Assembly: GCA_013398175.1 (NCBI GenBank) | Contig: VZRZ01002682.1 | Location: 540,392 to 604,391 of the forward strand | Origin: Climacteris rufus | Lineage: Eukaryota; Chordata; Aves; Passeriformes; Climacteridae | Direction of reading: 5' to 3' | Length of the DNA: 64,000 nucleotides | Shown: piece after piece, positions 1-11,282 of the stretch | How the letters are laid out: every line of letters begins with the position of its first letter | Position numbering within the stretch: the first letter of the stretch is position 1 | The notes under the pieces: model-generated | The model's database searches: none | The model's input: the letters and a program-made list of their open reading frames with translations, nothing else | What the model was told of the DNA's origin: nothing | Position numbers and translations under genes: made by a program

Positions 1-215
1 GCAGGGCTGGTGCTAAGCTGGCCCAGCAGGTTTGTGGCTGCTCAAAATGGAGCAGGATGGGGCCCAGTTCCCGCTGCCTTCACCCACCCACCCAAAGGGA
101 AAACTTGGGGTTTGGCAGTTCCCAGTTTCCCTGCTGGTTAAACCATTCATTCCCCCTGTCAATGTAATATTTGGCTTCCTCCAATTGGGATCCCATGGTG
201 AGAGAGGAAAGGCAC

Positions 216-260
<45 letters not shown>

Positions 261-3200
261 CATTGCCCTTTTCAAAACAAGGGGANTTTAAATTTGGTGG
301 TAACAGTTTTGGTTTTCGAGCTTGTCATCAGATGCCATCATTACAAACAGGATGTTTGTTGGAGCTGTGCTGGGGAACAGCTGGGAGCTCCTTGGGCTTT
401 CACTCGGGATGTATTCCTGCAGTTATTTTTTTGTATTGCAAAACAAATGATTAGCAATAACCCAACAGTGGCAAATTTCTGTGTAAGAAAATCAGTCAGG
501 AAAAAAGAAAAGGTTGAGATTGAACAAGATGTTTCATTCTGATTCTGACCCCCGGAAATGTAGCTCTGTATTTGCAAAATGAAATGAGTAGTAGCTCCAT
601 GGAAAATAACCCTGTTTTGTTCATCACCTTAAAATCCAGGCATTTCTGTGAAACATTTAGCATTATCCGACAGGATTTGCCTGTCTCTCCAAAATTCTTC
701 TGTCTCCTTCAATGTGGCGACATTAAATCTGCACCCCTGGTCGCTGCTGTGCTGCAAATCTCAGAGTTATGCTGCTGATTTCTTCAGAACAAACACGACC
801 CGTGCATAGAGAGATGTGCAAACCGTTTTAAATCCAACTCCACTTTTCAGACTGACATCCAGATTTGTTGCTGGATGAATTTCTAGGGGATTTTTGAGCA
901 GCTTTTCCCTGAGGGAATTGGAGACGTCTTGCTGCTATTCAGTATTTTGTTTTGGCACATGGGAAGAGGGACAGCCCTGTGTTGCCTGCACCCTGACTGA
1001 GCCTCATCCGTAGCACCCATCAGGCATTTTTTAACAAATATTTCAACAAAATTTTCTGATGGAAAATGCTTGTTTGCAAGTTTAAGACCGTTTCCCAGGG
1101 ATGAGCAAATCTAGTTGGGAATTATCAAAGTACTTCCAACCTTTTTTATTATTATTTTGGCAATCAATACAATAATGATAAAGCTCAAATGAAAGAACTG
1201 ATTTTTCTCCAGGGGAAGCATTTTGCTAAGGTTGAAATACTTGAGGGTACTTTGGTTTATGGATTAGATATGATGTTGCATTTTTGACTTTCCATTCTGA
1301 CTTTGGAAGGAAACGTTTTGAAACCTTGGGTTTCCCCAAGGGCTTGAAATGTGTTGCAACAAGTTCTGTGCCATTGGAAGGGCAGGGATCTACTGATGAT
1401 GGAGAAGAGGGTACCAGGTGAGGTCTGGAGGCAGAGCAGTGACTGTCAGTGACACTCCATGGCTGTAGGAGCGGTGAAATCGGCTTTCACAGAGCAGTGA
1501 AATAAGACACGGGAAGGAAAAATGGTTGCTTTTGTCCTTTACGTTATGACCTTTGTTCTGTACGTAGCCACTGCGCTGGGAGTTACTCTGATTTCTGTTT
1601 TCACAAAGCAAAGTCCCCCAGAAGAGAACACAACGTGGCCCAGATAACACTGCAGGAATGATGTCCTGCAGCTCAGCCTGCTCGTGCGTGGGAGAGGGAG
1701 AGCAGCAGTAGTGTAGCTTCCACTTCATTTTTTGTTTCTTTTCTTTAGAGATAAGGGCAACATCCTCTACACAGCAGAACAGCCATTCTGCTCCAGGCTG
1801 TGTCTGGATTCAAAGCTCTGTGGCTCTCAGCAGAAAGAGTTTGTCATAGAGGATGGAGGCAGCGCTTTGTTTCAGGCAGAACCTTTTCTACCCAAAGTTT
1901 CTTGGTGTATTTAACAAGACGATATCTTAGACCCAGTCTGAAAAGCCAAATGACTTTTGCTGCCAGGAGCAGCTGGTGAAGTTGGATGGTACGTGCAATT
2001 CCTCCCTATTAGGAGGGGATCCAACCCACACAGTGCAGCATCCTGAGCTGAAGGAGTAACCTGGAGGTGAATTTTCCTGGCTTGGCTCAGAGGATATTTT
2101 TTCCACCTTGGCCCAGAAGGTATTTACAGTTTGCAGTGTGCAGTGAGTTTCGTGACACTTTTGGGGAAGGCAGAGATGGGACTGATCACAGCCCTGGGAC
2201 AGTCTAATAGGACCCTGGAGCCACTCCATGGTGTGTGCCTTGGTTTTCTTCTGCCCTTCAGTCCTTGCTGCTCCCTCATCCTCCAAGGTACAAGTTTTAC
2301 CCAGAGCTGTAGAAACAAAGGCAAATCTCAGCAGAAGATGCTGCTGCCTTTGGCTCTGAGCCTCAGATCTCAGCACACTTTGCTACAACCTCTGTCCTGT
2401 AAACAACGCATCCCTTCGATCCTGCTGGAAACGGGGGCAGAAAGGCATTAATTAAATCTGGAGGTTCAGTGCCTTTTTTTTTCCTGTGAAACCCTATGGT
2501 TTCTTTTCTACCTTTGAAAAGGAGGTGAAGCAAAGTCTCTGACACCTTGGTCTCCCTTGGAAGGACCTGCCCTGTTGGCTCTGAAGTTTTTGGGCTCTCC
2601 AAGCAGAGCTCACACGCAGTTAATTCAATAGGCACCAACTCACCATTCCTTGAGCTTATCAGCAGCACTTGGCTGTCAAGCCAGGTCTGTGAAGAGTTTT
2701 TGTTTGAGTGTATGCTGCATTTGTATAAATAAACACTGAGCACAATGTTGAAGTCAACAACTTCCTAGACAAGGTCAGAATGGTACAAAGGCAGTGGGGT
2801 GGAGGCACGCAGAAATGCATTTTCTTTCAAGAGAATTGCTGGGAACCCAGCAATAATGTATTGTACCCTCGTCCTTCAGTGAGCAGCAGTAGCCTTGACT
2901 GTCTCTTTCTTGCTAAGCTGGCAGGCTGTGGTGCAGGAGCAGGTTCTCATGGGATTTCTGAGGTTTAAATTGTAATATTTGATGGTGGAGGATGGTTTCT
3001 TCTCTCCCTGGCTGTGTGAGGAGGAGCCAGCCTGCAGTGGTGTGCAGGATGTGCAGAAGGCACATGTCACTGTCCCAGCAGGAAGCCTGTGAGCAGGTTG
3101 TGATGCAGTGCTGGCAGGGTGGGCAGAGCTCTGGCAGGGCTGGCATTGTCCTTGAGCCACCAGAGCCACAGGTCTCATTGTCACTTCATTTGCAAGCTGC

Positions 3201-4852
3201 AGACAAATCGACATGTGAAACAGGGACAGTGTGTTCCTCCCTCCCAGGGATCTGTGGTGGCCCAAAAATTTTGGGGCTTTCCAAAGGGCTTTGCTTTGGC
3301 CTTTTCCCACCTGCAGGTGAGGACAGATTGCACCAGGCACAGTTGGTCCAGGGCTAAGTGCCTCCAAATTCCCCTCTGTGCCCATAGCAAGCTGGACCTC
3401 AAAATCCTTCATCCATCAGGTCTCAGCTCCTCCCTCTGCTCCCATCAGAGCTGAGGTCCCTCCTGCATGCGGGGATGAGTGGCACAGCCCTGGCAGCTGA
3501 AAGGCTTTAAGGGCAGTCTGTAGCTGCTCCAGGATCTTTCTGTGCACCATATCCCCTTTTAGGGACAAGGATTGTTGTCTCATCCCCTATGCCAGGCTTG
3601 TCAGCTCCCACCTCGGTGTATTATTATTTTTGCCTGGTTATTTCTTGCAAGCTAAATAATTCCCAAAGCAATACCATTATTTGCAAATAGCTGCTGAGAC
3701 CTCTTTGCTGGGCAACCAGTGAATAGAACCTAGGGCATGTCACTTGTGCCTCTTGAAATTCAACGCTGATCTTTATTTGACTGCTACCCTTGTAAAAACA
3801 TTTCATTTTTATTCCTACTCTTTCCACCTCATCCATTACATTGCTCAGTCAGGATATCAAGCAATAACAGAAAATAAACAAACAGGGAGATCTTTATTGC
3901 CTGCATCACCTTTTGTCTGCCTTTGAGCGGTTTCAAAGCAATTTTTCTGATGGCTGAAGAACCTGAGTATGGAGAGCCTGAGATATTACTTATACCACAG
4001 GTATCTTACATTTAATGAGGTCTTTTTTATAAAATAGCTTCAATACCTGGTGTTAAGAGACTCTCAAATGAAATGCCTATTGAACTGACAAGCCTGTATA
4101 AAGGGAGATGTGAATTTTCCAGCAGCTTGGAGGGAAGTTGTCAGAAATGAGGTTGCTGCTTCTGGCCCAGAACATTTTCCTTCTCCATTTGGAATTATTA
4201 ATGTTTCAGAGCCAGCAATCACTGCACTCACAAAGTATGTAATTAATTAATATCTTGCAGCCTGCAAGAGAACAGGTTATCTGTGAGACATGAAGAATAC
4301 CCTCCCTGGTCTCACCATGGACCAGTTCAGTTTGATTCTGCTCAGTTCAGCCAACTGATTCCTGTTGTCTTAAACCGGAGATTAATTGGGATGTTGCTAA
4401 CTTTAGTGGGAGTTCTGAGAGCAGGAAAACAGAAGAGTTCACTTACAGCATAAGTTTCCTTCATGCACTGAAAGCCTGGCTGGCATTTCCCATCTCTTTC
4501 TCCATTTAAGTGGATCTCACGGAGGGAATTCTCTATGCTCTCTGTCCTGATCACTTCCAGCAGATTTGTTGGAAGTTCATGAAATTAGCTGCAAAGATAT
4601 TTTCCAGGTTTATCAATCTCAAAAAAACCCTCAAAAAACAAACAAAAAAAACCCTGGAAAATAAAGAAACACTTGCAAATTAGAGTGATCTCATTTGAAT
4701 GTCATTTCTTTGATGTGAATTTGGCTACTGCTTGTTTTTCGTATTTTCCGGGAATATGGTGTACTTGGAGATCTCATTTTTATATGAAAGGAAAACTGCC
4801 CAATTCATCACTGCTACGTGTGCACTCAGGTGTTTGTTTGCTTGTTTTTAAG
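1..4852 (+). other. GATA5: GATA5 intron 3 (3' part)
   Basis: This stretch lies directly upstream of the exon carrying the second GATA zinc finger and ends in a usable splice acceptor (T-rich tract, AG at 4851-4852). I looked for the exon encoding the first GATA finger (CxNC...LWRRDGTGHYLCNAC type) and found none in any frame. That exon and the N-terminal activation-domain exons therefore probably lie left of base 1. The rest is AT-rich non-coding DNA with scattered AATAAA motifs and short chance ORFs. A 37-base T run and one N near the left edge are described separately. Confidence 0.75.
220..256. repeat. 37-base poly(T) run, followed by one unresolved base
   Basis: Uninterrupted T run, followed 30 bases later by a single N at 286. 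Long homopolymers are error-prone, so the length is uncertain and the N suggests local assembly difficulty. It could be the inverted A-tail of a retroposed copy, but no flanking retrocopy is recognisable. Confidence 0.95.
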
Positions 4853-4978
4853 TCTTCATCGAGACGTGCTGGCCTTTGTTGCACTAACTGCCACACCACC
4901 AACACCACCCTGTGGAGAAGGAACGCCGAGGGCGAGCCCGTCTGCAACGCCTGCGGGCTGTACATGAAGCTTCACGGG
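4853..4978 (+). CDS. GATA5: GATA5 exon: C-terminal GATA zinc finger
   Basis: This 126-bp exon encodes 42 residues in phase 0 at both ends. It holds one type IV zinc finger, C-x2-C-x17-C-x2-C, with the four cysteines at exon residues 10, 13, 31 and 34. The invariant LWRRN core and GLYMKLHG end are present. This finger is the main DNA-binding unit of vertebrate GATA factors and recognises WGATAR sites in the nucleus. The acceptor AG is at 4851-4852 and the donor GTGAGG follows at 4979. The segment RRAGLCCTNCHTTNTTLWRR matches GATA5 as I remember it rather than GATA4 (VGLSCANC) or GATA6 (LGLSCANC). Open frame continues into the flanking introns, but that is read-through, not coding sequence. The paralogue call is reinforced by the three downstream exons. 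The initiating exon lies outside the window. Confidence 0.96.
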
Positions 4979-5159
4979 GTGAGGAGCACATCCACATCGG
5001 GAGGGAGCCTTTGGGGTTTGGGATCACTGCCCAGCAGCTCCAGGAGATCACTTGTGGAGGGACCAGCCTCTAGGCTGGATTGAGAAGAGCTGTAACCCAG
5101 TTCTGTCTCCTTGGACAGTTAGAAGTTCAGTCTGCTTGGGTTCTCCATGGTGAGGCTAA

Positions 5160-5342
5160 GGGAGTACTGGAATCCTTGCCCTGAGATGTGGATGTCCCAC
5201 CCCTGGAAGTGCCCAAGACCGGGCTGGATTGGGCCTTGGGGCAACCTGGCCTAGTGGAAGGTGTCCCTGAATACGACAGAGGAGCTGGAACTACGTGATC
5301 TTTAAGATCCCTTCCAACCCAAACCATCCCAGGATTCCATGA
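5160..5342 (+). mobile_element. CR1 LINE 3'-end fragment (sense to GATA5)
   Basis: A 5'-truncated copy of the avian CR1 3' end lies in GATA5 intron 4. It carries diverged versions of the tracts read as 'cccacccctggaagt', 'caacctggcctagtggaagg' and 'gatcccttccaacccaaacc', and ends in the short ATTC-type tail typical of CR1. The left boundary is approximate. It is a dead fragment with no reverse transcriptase. Confidence 0.85.
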
Positions 5343-5902
5343 AAAGAAAGCTTGCCAGGCTCCAGTAGCCCCAAGCCCAAGCTGAGATAAGGAGCCTATT
5401 TCTCCTCAATGTGCTAATTAAGAATGTGTGAAGGATGCTGAGGAGCACATGTGGAGGCTGGCTGATAACATTTGTCCACAGAGGATGGGGACTGTTGGTG
5501 ACATGTCCCTCAGCCAAAGAGGAGACTCCATCCTTCCATAAAGGCTTCTTCAAACTTCTGCCATAAAGGCTAAAGTCTTTTTACCCCACCACCATTCCAT
5601 CTGAGCCATGTAGGCTCTCAGTCTGTCAGTGTAATTTAATAGGGCCCTGTCACAAAGGTTGCTAATAAATCTGGGAAACAAAAATAGGAAATAAAGGAAA
5701 AAACACAATTTGTGGGAAAGCCCTAGCTGTTAGCCTTATACATCTTCCAGCCAAGGCCTGATGCAGAGAAAAATAGCTCTTAGTGAAGGACAAGGACTTT
5801 AGGTGCTTTGCATGAGCCACAACACAAATAGGAGAGCAACACATGTGGGAAGGAGGTGAATAAAATACAATATTAATGATTCCAAACTTTATGAATGTCA
5901 AG
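5343..5902 (+). other. GATA5: Remainder of GATA5 intron 4
   Basis: Non-coding sequence between the CR1 fragment and the next exon. The acceptor AG is at 5901-5902 and its upstream pyrimidine tract is weak. I see no other structured feature. Confidence 0.8.
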
Positions 5903-5990
5903 GTACCACGACCTCTGGCCATGAAAAAGGAAAGCATCCAGACGAGGAAAAGGAAGCCTAAAAACATTACCAAAGGCAAAGCCTCAACAG
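5903..5990 (+). CDS. GATA5: GATA5 exon: basic tail of the second zinc finger
   Basis: This 88-bp exon starts in phase 0 and ends one base into a codon. It encodes V-PRPLAMKKESIQTRKRKPKN followed by ITKGKAST. In vertebrate GATA factors this basic extension follows the second finger, contacts DNA in the minor groove and contributes to nuclear import. The KKES form (rather than RKEG or KKEG) fits GATA5. An AG precedes the exon and the donor is GTACAG. The exon is too short to show as a stand-alone open frame and was found by reading the protein. Joined to the 126-bp finger exon it restores the continuous sequence MKLHG-VPRPLAM, so the two exons are consecutive. Confidence 0.95.
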
Positions 5991-6565
5991 GTACAGTGCT
6001 GTTATGATCCATCCTGGGGGTTTGAAGTGCAGTTCACCTCAACATGTCTTCTACAGGAAATTATGATTATTAGAAAATAATGTGATTTTTTTTCTCCTGA
6101 TGACTGCTTTAGATGTAGGCCCTGTATTTGTGCATAGACCTCATGTGATAGGAGGATGCTTGGTGGGAAATCTCAGTGCTGTCATATTCCTGTGAGGTTC
6201 CTCTGGGCACTGGACACCTGGCTCCAGTGCATCTGAACCCAAATTTGGGCAGATTTGGGCTAAATTGAGTAATGGGAAAAAAAACATGGGTGTCATATTA
6301 AAGAGTTGAGGGGAAGGTATCATGATGCATTCAATCTTAGCCCATCTATCCTGTACCAGGACCAACACTGCCAGGCTCTGAAAGGGTTCCCTCCTCCATC
6401 AGCATCTTGACAGCCAAATACAAAGCCTTTTCTGACAGAGATATGGTAGAGAAAGAGCAGTAGAGTCATGCCATGAGACATGATGGTTGCCATTAAAATA
6501 TAAATTTCTTTAAGAGCAAATTTGCACTGACATTGCTTCACTTCCCTCTACCAATTGTCTTCCAG
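5991..6565 (+). other. GATA5: GATA5 intron 5
   Basis: A 575-bp intron with GT at 5991 and CAG ending at 6565, preceded by a pyrimidine-rich tract. I see nothing recognisable inside. Confidence 0.85.
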
Positions 6566-6690
6566 GATCCACGACTTCAGCCACTAACTCCCCTTCTTCC
6601 ATCACCAACTCAGACAGCACGGTCACTTTAAAGTCAGAGCCCAGCACAACATCCCAGTATCCCGGACAAACCATCGTGTCGGTGTCCCAG
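6566..6690 (+). CDS. GATA5: GATA5 exon: Ser/Thr-rich C-terminal segment with LKSEP
   Basis: This 125-bp exon completes the split glycine codon and encodes about 42 residues rich in Ser and Thr. The end of the exon reads STVTLKSEP, then TTSQYPGQTIVSVSQ. LKSE fits the psi-K-x-E sumoylation consensus, a modification known in related GATA factors; that it happens here is inference. The acceptor is TTCCAG and the donor GTAAGG, both strong. The exon belongs to the C-terminal region that modulates transactivation. With the previous exon the total is 213 bp, an exact multiple of three, which supports both splice choices. Confidence 0.95.
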
Positions 6691-7695
6691 GTAAGGAACA
6701 GGGCCCAGAGCCATCGTCTGCTGGGGTGGGTGATCCGCACGTCTCCAAGGCCGCTGACCTGGGGAGCCTTGATGAGGTTAAGCAATTAATTCATTGCACT
6801 GGGGCCACCAGCCTGGTGGATTCCCTCAGGGTGAGGAAAGCAGTGAGCAATGAGCCAAGACAATGTGGATGACAAAGGTCTCCAGCCTGTTGGCTTTCCA
6901 TTGGATGTTTCATCCTGCAGAGGGGAACTGGGCAGAGGTATTCAGTGGTGAAAAGGCTTCAGTTCAGAGCTGAGTTTAATTCCCATCTCTTGCCATGAAA
7001 GCACAACCCTGTCAAGTTGGTGAGATCAGGCCAGGGTGGAATCCTCTGTAGCTCCCAAGAAAAGGCTCCCTGGGCATATACTATCTGCACCTTATAGCCC
7101 TGAGGAGCTCCACAGAGCTATCAGGCTGTCAGGGGCCCTGGGCCACTTCTGCCCTGAGATTTTCTTGCGGGCTGGTTGCTATTTTGTCTTGATAGAGAAA
7201 AAACCCAGCTCTAAATCAATCCACACACCAAAATTTTGTGACTCAACACCATCTTTCTGCTGAGTTTAAGCCCTCCCTGAGCCAGACACATGTGGATGGA
7301 GGGGAAGCTCAGCCCCAGAACGGAACTGCCCCACACAGCATCTGTTACACCATAGGGGATAGGAGGTTTTTTGTTTGAAACGAAGAAATCTGGTTTGTGC
7401 TGCACTCTGAAAAAATATACACACACCTGAACATCTCCAAACTGGACATATTTAACCAATAAATAAATTCAGATGGACCCTGGGATGCCTGCTCCTTCCC
7501 TGGTCATTGTGGTTTCCTTGGAGATGCAGCCCTCTTCCTCCCCAGCTCCGGACTGCTCTGAAGGGCAGCTGTCACACAGGGGATAACCCACCCTGTCCAA
7601 AATCCATCCTAACCACTGTGTTATGACAAGGGGCCAGTGACCTCCTGGCTAATGACAGGCTTTCTAATACCCCTCTGCTTCCCTCCCTGGGGCAG
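6691..7695 (+). other. GATA5: GATA5 last intron
   Basis: A 1,005-bp intron bounded by GTAAGG and GGCAG. It contains only short chance ORFs and I recognise no repeat in it. Confidence 0.85.
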
Positions 7696-7851
7696 GCACA
7701 GAGCCAGTCGGACGAGGCGCTGGCCGGCGGCCACGGCGAGTTCAAGTTCGAACCCGAGGACTACACCTTCTCCCCCAGCACCATGGCCCCGCAGCCCGGG
7801 CTGAGCGTGCCCCTCCGGCAGGACTCCTGGTGTGCCCTGGCGCTTGCCTAG
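7696..7851 (+). CDS. GATA5: GATA5 terminal exon, C-terminus and stop
   Basis: Encodes 51 residues and a TAG stop at 7849-7851. Two features identify the gene: the acidic-aromatic motif EFKFEPEDYTF and the end LRQDSWCALALA. Human GATA5, as I recall it, ends in a near-identical form (EFKFEPEDF and LRQEAWCALALA). FKFE also fits a psi-K-x-E site. The exon is distinctly GC-rich compared with its flanks. Acceptor GGCAG precedes 7696 and the preceding exon ends on a codon boundary, so the frame is continuous. A 213-residue open frame on the opposite strand overlaps this exon and is judged a shadow. Confidence 0.97.
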   Translation, partial: AQSQSDEALAGGHGEFKFEPEDYTFSPSTMAPQPGLSVPLRQDSWCALALA

Positions 7852-8158
7852 GGACCCCCAGCCTCCAGCAAAAATGCTCGGGACTAATGTTTTTGGCTGG
7901 CCGATGGGCAGGAGGACGAACTGCCCCAGCACCTCAGACGGCGGGGTGTCGAGCCACAGCCGCAGGACACGTTTCTCCTGGAGGATGCCCGTGGAAAATG
8001 CCAGCTGGATGGGGCTGGGATGACCCCACTGTGGCACCAGGTCCCCAAAAAGCTCATCCTTCCCCAGAGCGACCCAGGGCTGCCTCCCCAAAGCCGGAAC
8101 CCCAGAGCCGCCTCCATTTTCCTGGGGAAAGCCTTCCTCCTGTGAGATGAAACCAGCA

Positions 8159-8164
8159 AATAAA
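8159..8164 (+). terminator. GATA5: Proximal poly(A) signal of GATA5
   Basis: AATAAA about 310 bases after the stop codon, at a normal distance for a vertebrate 3' UTR. Confidence 0.65.
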
Positions 8165-8242
8165 TGCATCCCAGAATCTATGTTTATTCGCAGTGATTTC
8201 TCCCTCCTATGACTCCACTGTGTGCAATTTATTCCACTTTCC

Positions 8243-8248
8243 AATAAA
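8243..8248 (+). terminator. GATA5: Distal poly(A) signal of GATA5
   Basis: Second AATAAA, 84 bases after the first, followed by an AT-rich stretch. It is the likelier main site because sequence composition changes soon after it. Confidence 0.6.
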
Positions 8249-8265
8249 GACTGTAATAACATGGC

Positions 8266-11235
8266 ACCAAATAACTTAATTTTATTAAAATGTAAGCTAC
8301 GTGGCCTGCCTTATGTTTTATTGGCCACAACAGAAAGAAAAGAGAAAAAAAAAAAAGCAATGGTTGTTTTAAACATTTACTGTTTTATATTAAAAATTAT
8401 CATCTCTATAGAGTGTTAGCTTCTGAAGCGTTGTGCTTATCAACACTGAGCTGATGAGTCATACATGAAATAAATACGCTGCTCTTCCCTTTCCAGCTCC
8501 AAACAAAGAGTTTTTTACTATTATTTTAGGCAAAGGACATGACAAAAATGGTCAAAACCTCCCAATAATAAAAAAATACTAAAATGCTGGTTTTTTCTTT
8601 CATATTTCCTGATTGGTTTTGATGTTGCCAGCTCTGAGGATTAGAAAATCAGCAGTTAGTCCTCCAAAACTTAAGAGAAAGGCTTGAGGGACTGAAAAAT
8701 AGTGGGTGTGTTGAAGGTGTATTTGTTTGCATCCAGTTTTGGGGATGTTTTGAGTGGAGGATTTCCAGCTTTCAGCCACGCAGAGCAGATTGCTTTTTAA
8801 TTCTTTTAATGAAGGCCAAGTAGAAAACAATTTCTTGGACCTGAGCTATAGCAGACCTTCAGTGATGCAAAACCCACATCACACTTCCAAAAGCCAGCAG
8901 CAACACATTTCTATGGATTCTCAGAAATGGGAAATGGGGAGATATGCTCTGCTGGGGCATGCAAGGGGAAGTCCCAAGGAACCTGGGGATGAGGAGAAGA
9001 CCATACTGAAGAGGGGAGATGGGTGGGAGATGATGAGGGAGCAAGGTCATGAAGGTCATGGAGTTACTTATGGCCTACTTTAATTGTTATTTCTAAATAA
9101 AATCCCCAGCCTCGCTGTACAGCTATTTATGGCCAGGAAACTGTCAAGTAATAGTTCCTTAATATAGAAGTTGACCTGTCCAGGGCTTCCTGGAGCAACT
9201 CTTCCTCTTGTCAGAAGAGATGGATCGCTTGATTTTTATTATAAACAACAGGCTACAGATGACCAGGGAGAGTGAATCTGACATCAAGTCACAACTCAGC
9301 TGAGATGGAGGATGATTCTTTCCACCAGGCAACCCTTGCTGGAGAAAAGGAGATGCTCCTGGCACTGGGGAGCACTGGTCCCCTCAGGTGCTGGTCCCTC
9401 ACCATAACCCTGTGCAGGCATGGGGGAGGGGTTCAAGCCACCCTTTTAACAAAGCCCATGAATGAAAACCATCTTTGGAGGAGTATTTCTTGTGCCTTTA
9501 GAGCTTCATTAGCAGCATACACCATGCCAAGCTTAAGTGCCAGGGCAAAGGCTGTCATGGAGTGGCATCCCTCCAGCGCCAGGCCCAGCACTGGAACCCC
9601 GTGTTTGCAGGGCCAGGCTCTGACCATGGACCCACATCTCCACCGTTTGTTTTTCCACTCTCTGGCCGCCAACATCCGCAGCAGAGCCAGGCACAGCCAG
9701 GCACAGATAAGCCAGCAGCACGGGGCAGGCGGGTAACACCGTCCCCAAACCCAGCCCCAGCTGTGCCTCTGGGAGTCGGGGCAGTGGCTGATGTGGCCCA
9801 AGCTCAGGCAGCCTGCCAGCCCCGAGGTGATGTGTCCAGGCACAGGCTGGCAAGAGGCAGCAGGAGCCCTGGGTAATGAGCAGTGCTCCCGGGCAGCTCC
9901 CCAAACTCCAAACTCTGCAGGCAGGAAAATAGAGGCAGCGCAACGAAAGTCATGGCAAGATGATTTCTATGGATGATGGCAGGGGGTCTTTGCTTTTTCA
10001 TCTGCATGACCCCGAGGAGGAGAGTTATTTTAAAGGCAAACAAGGAGACCTAAACAATGCCAAGATGTTGACACCAGTGGCTCCAGCGGTTTTATTTATT
10101 GCCTGTTGGTAACCGACGACCGGGCGTCAGGATGATCCGGGGGCTGGTGACAGACGAAACGAGGCAGAGGGACAAGAAGTGAAACAACTGGGACATGTGT
10201 AATTTTTCCTTCCTGCTCACTGCCTGCCCTCACTGGGTGACATCATCCACAGTGCTGGTTTTTTCATTTCTTGGGGGGCATCTTCCAATCTTTCGCTCCC
10301 GTTCCCGAAGCAGGAACCATCCCTGCAGATTTCTGTCGCTTGGTCTCCTAATGGCAGAGGCATTGTGTCTGCCCAGACTTCTGGGAGAGGGGAAATTCCT
10401 TTCCTCCTGGTCCTTGCACCCACAGAGCAGCCAGCACCCCTGTGCAGCTCCCAGGTTGCAGACCCACATCCAGGAGGATCCATGCAATATTCAGCCATTC
10501 CCTCCCCAGATGCCACTTAGAAGAATTTCCCTAGGGGATCCACAACCCTTTGTACCTCTCATTACATGGCAGAGAGGAGCGTTTGCCCCAGCTGGTGTTG
10601 ACAAAAACCATGGGAAAGTTTGGGTCTTCCCTGCTCATGCTACATCCTCAATCCTGCTCCTACAGCCTCCTGGTGCCTGGTGGCACAGCCCAGTTCAGCC
10701 CACACAGTTTGTCACAGGAATTTGAGTGGTTGGGGTGGCAGGAGTGGAGAGCAGACAGAAAACTGAGGTCTGGGAGAACCAGACCCTGCAGCTGACCAGG
10801 ATATGGGCTGCCCCCCACAGCAGGCACTGTCCCACCCTGCCTGGCTCCAGCCAGATTGGACCCTGTCTGACCTGCTGTGCCAACAGCAGTTCTGCCACCT
10901 TCAGAGATCAACTTTTACTTCTCTTTCTCAAACCTTTCCCAGCCCCTTAGAGCTCTCTCCCCTTCCAAGGCATGGGCTGTAATTGCTCTCCTGTAGGTCT
11001 GGTGGCTTGTGGACAACTATTCTGTTTACTACTGTTGTACAGCTGCCTTGGAGCTATCAATTGCCTTTGTTCAAAGGTTACCTGCCCAGATGATTTTACA
11101 ACATGACTACAATGATTTGCCCCATTTTGCACTTTATACTGATGCCACAGTGATTTCTACCAAGTCAGCGAGTGAGTAATGAAGCACTTGAGCCTATAAA
11201 CACGTTGTTCTTGTTTATGATCATATTAATAGCAC
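8266..11235. other. Intergenic, start of the GATA5-RBBP8NL interval
   Basis: AT-rich near the GATA5 end, more GC-rich from about 9,500 to 10,900. Open frames on both strands up to about 176 residues occur there, but none shows a recognisable domain, splice structure or biased codon use, so I treat them as chance. No repeat is recognised. Confidence 0.6.
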
Positions 11236-11282
11236 AATAAAATCATTGCTCACCCAAGCAGTTGCTTTAAAAAAAAAAAAAA
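11236..11282 (+). other. Poly(A) signal followed by A-tract (retrocopy-like 3' end)
   Basis: AATAAA at 11236-11241 is followed 27 bases later by 14 uninterrupted A (11269-11282). This spacing is what the 3' end of a reverse-transcribed mRNA leaves in a genome. The sequence upstream (roughly 10,960-11,235) is unrecognised and no target-site duplication could be confirmed. It could equally be a chance combination. Confidence 0.35.

Larger units (their letters stand above)
7852..8265 (+). other. GATA5: GATA5 3' UTR
   Basis: Follows the GATA5 stop codon. Two canonical AATAAA signals occur, so transcripts probably end near 8,180 or near 8,265. The exact ends need transcript data. Another AATAAA lies near 8,470 and would allow a longer form. 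Confidence 0.7.

Noticed and set aside
4673..5083. 136-residue continuous frame around the zinc finger as a complete gene
   Set aside because: Only 4853-4978 is coding. The flanks are intron read-through beyond consensus splice sites.
7621..8262. 213-codon open frame on the minus strand opposite the GATA5 last exon
   Set aside because: It is antisense to a confirmed GC-rich coding exon and its 3' UTR, has no domain, and is best explained as a shadow.
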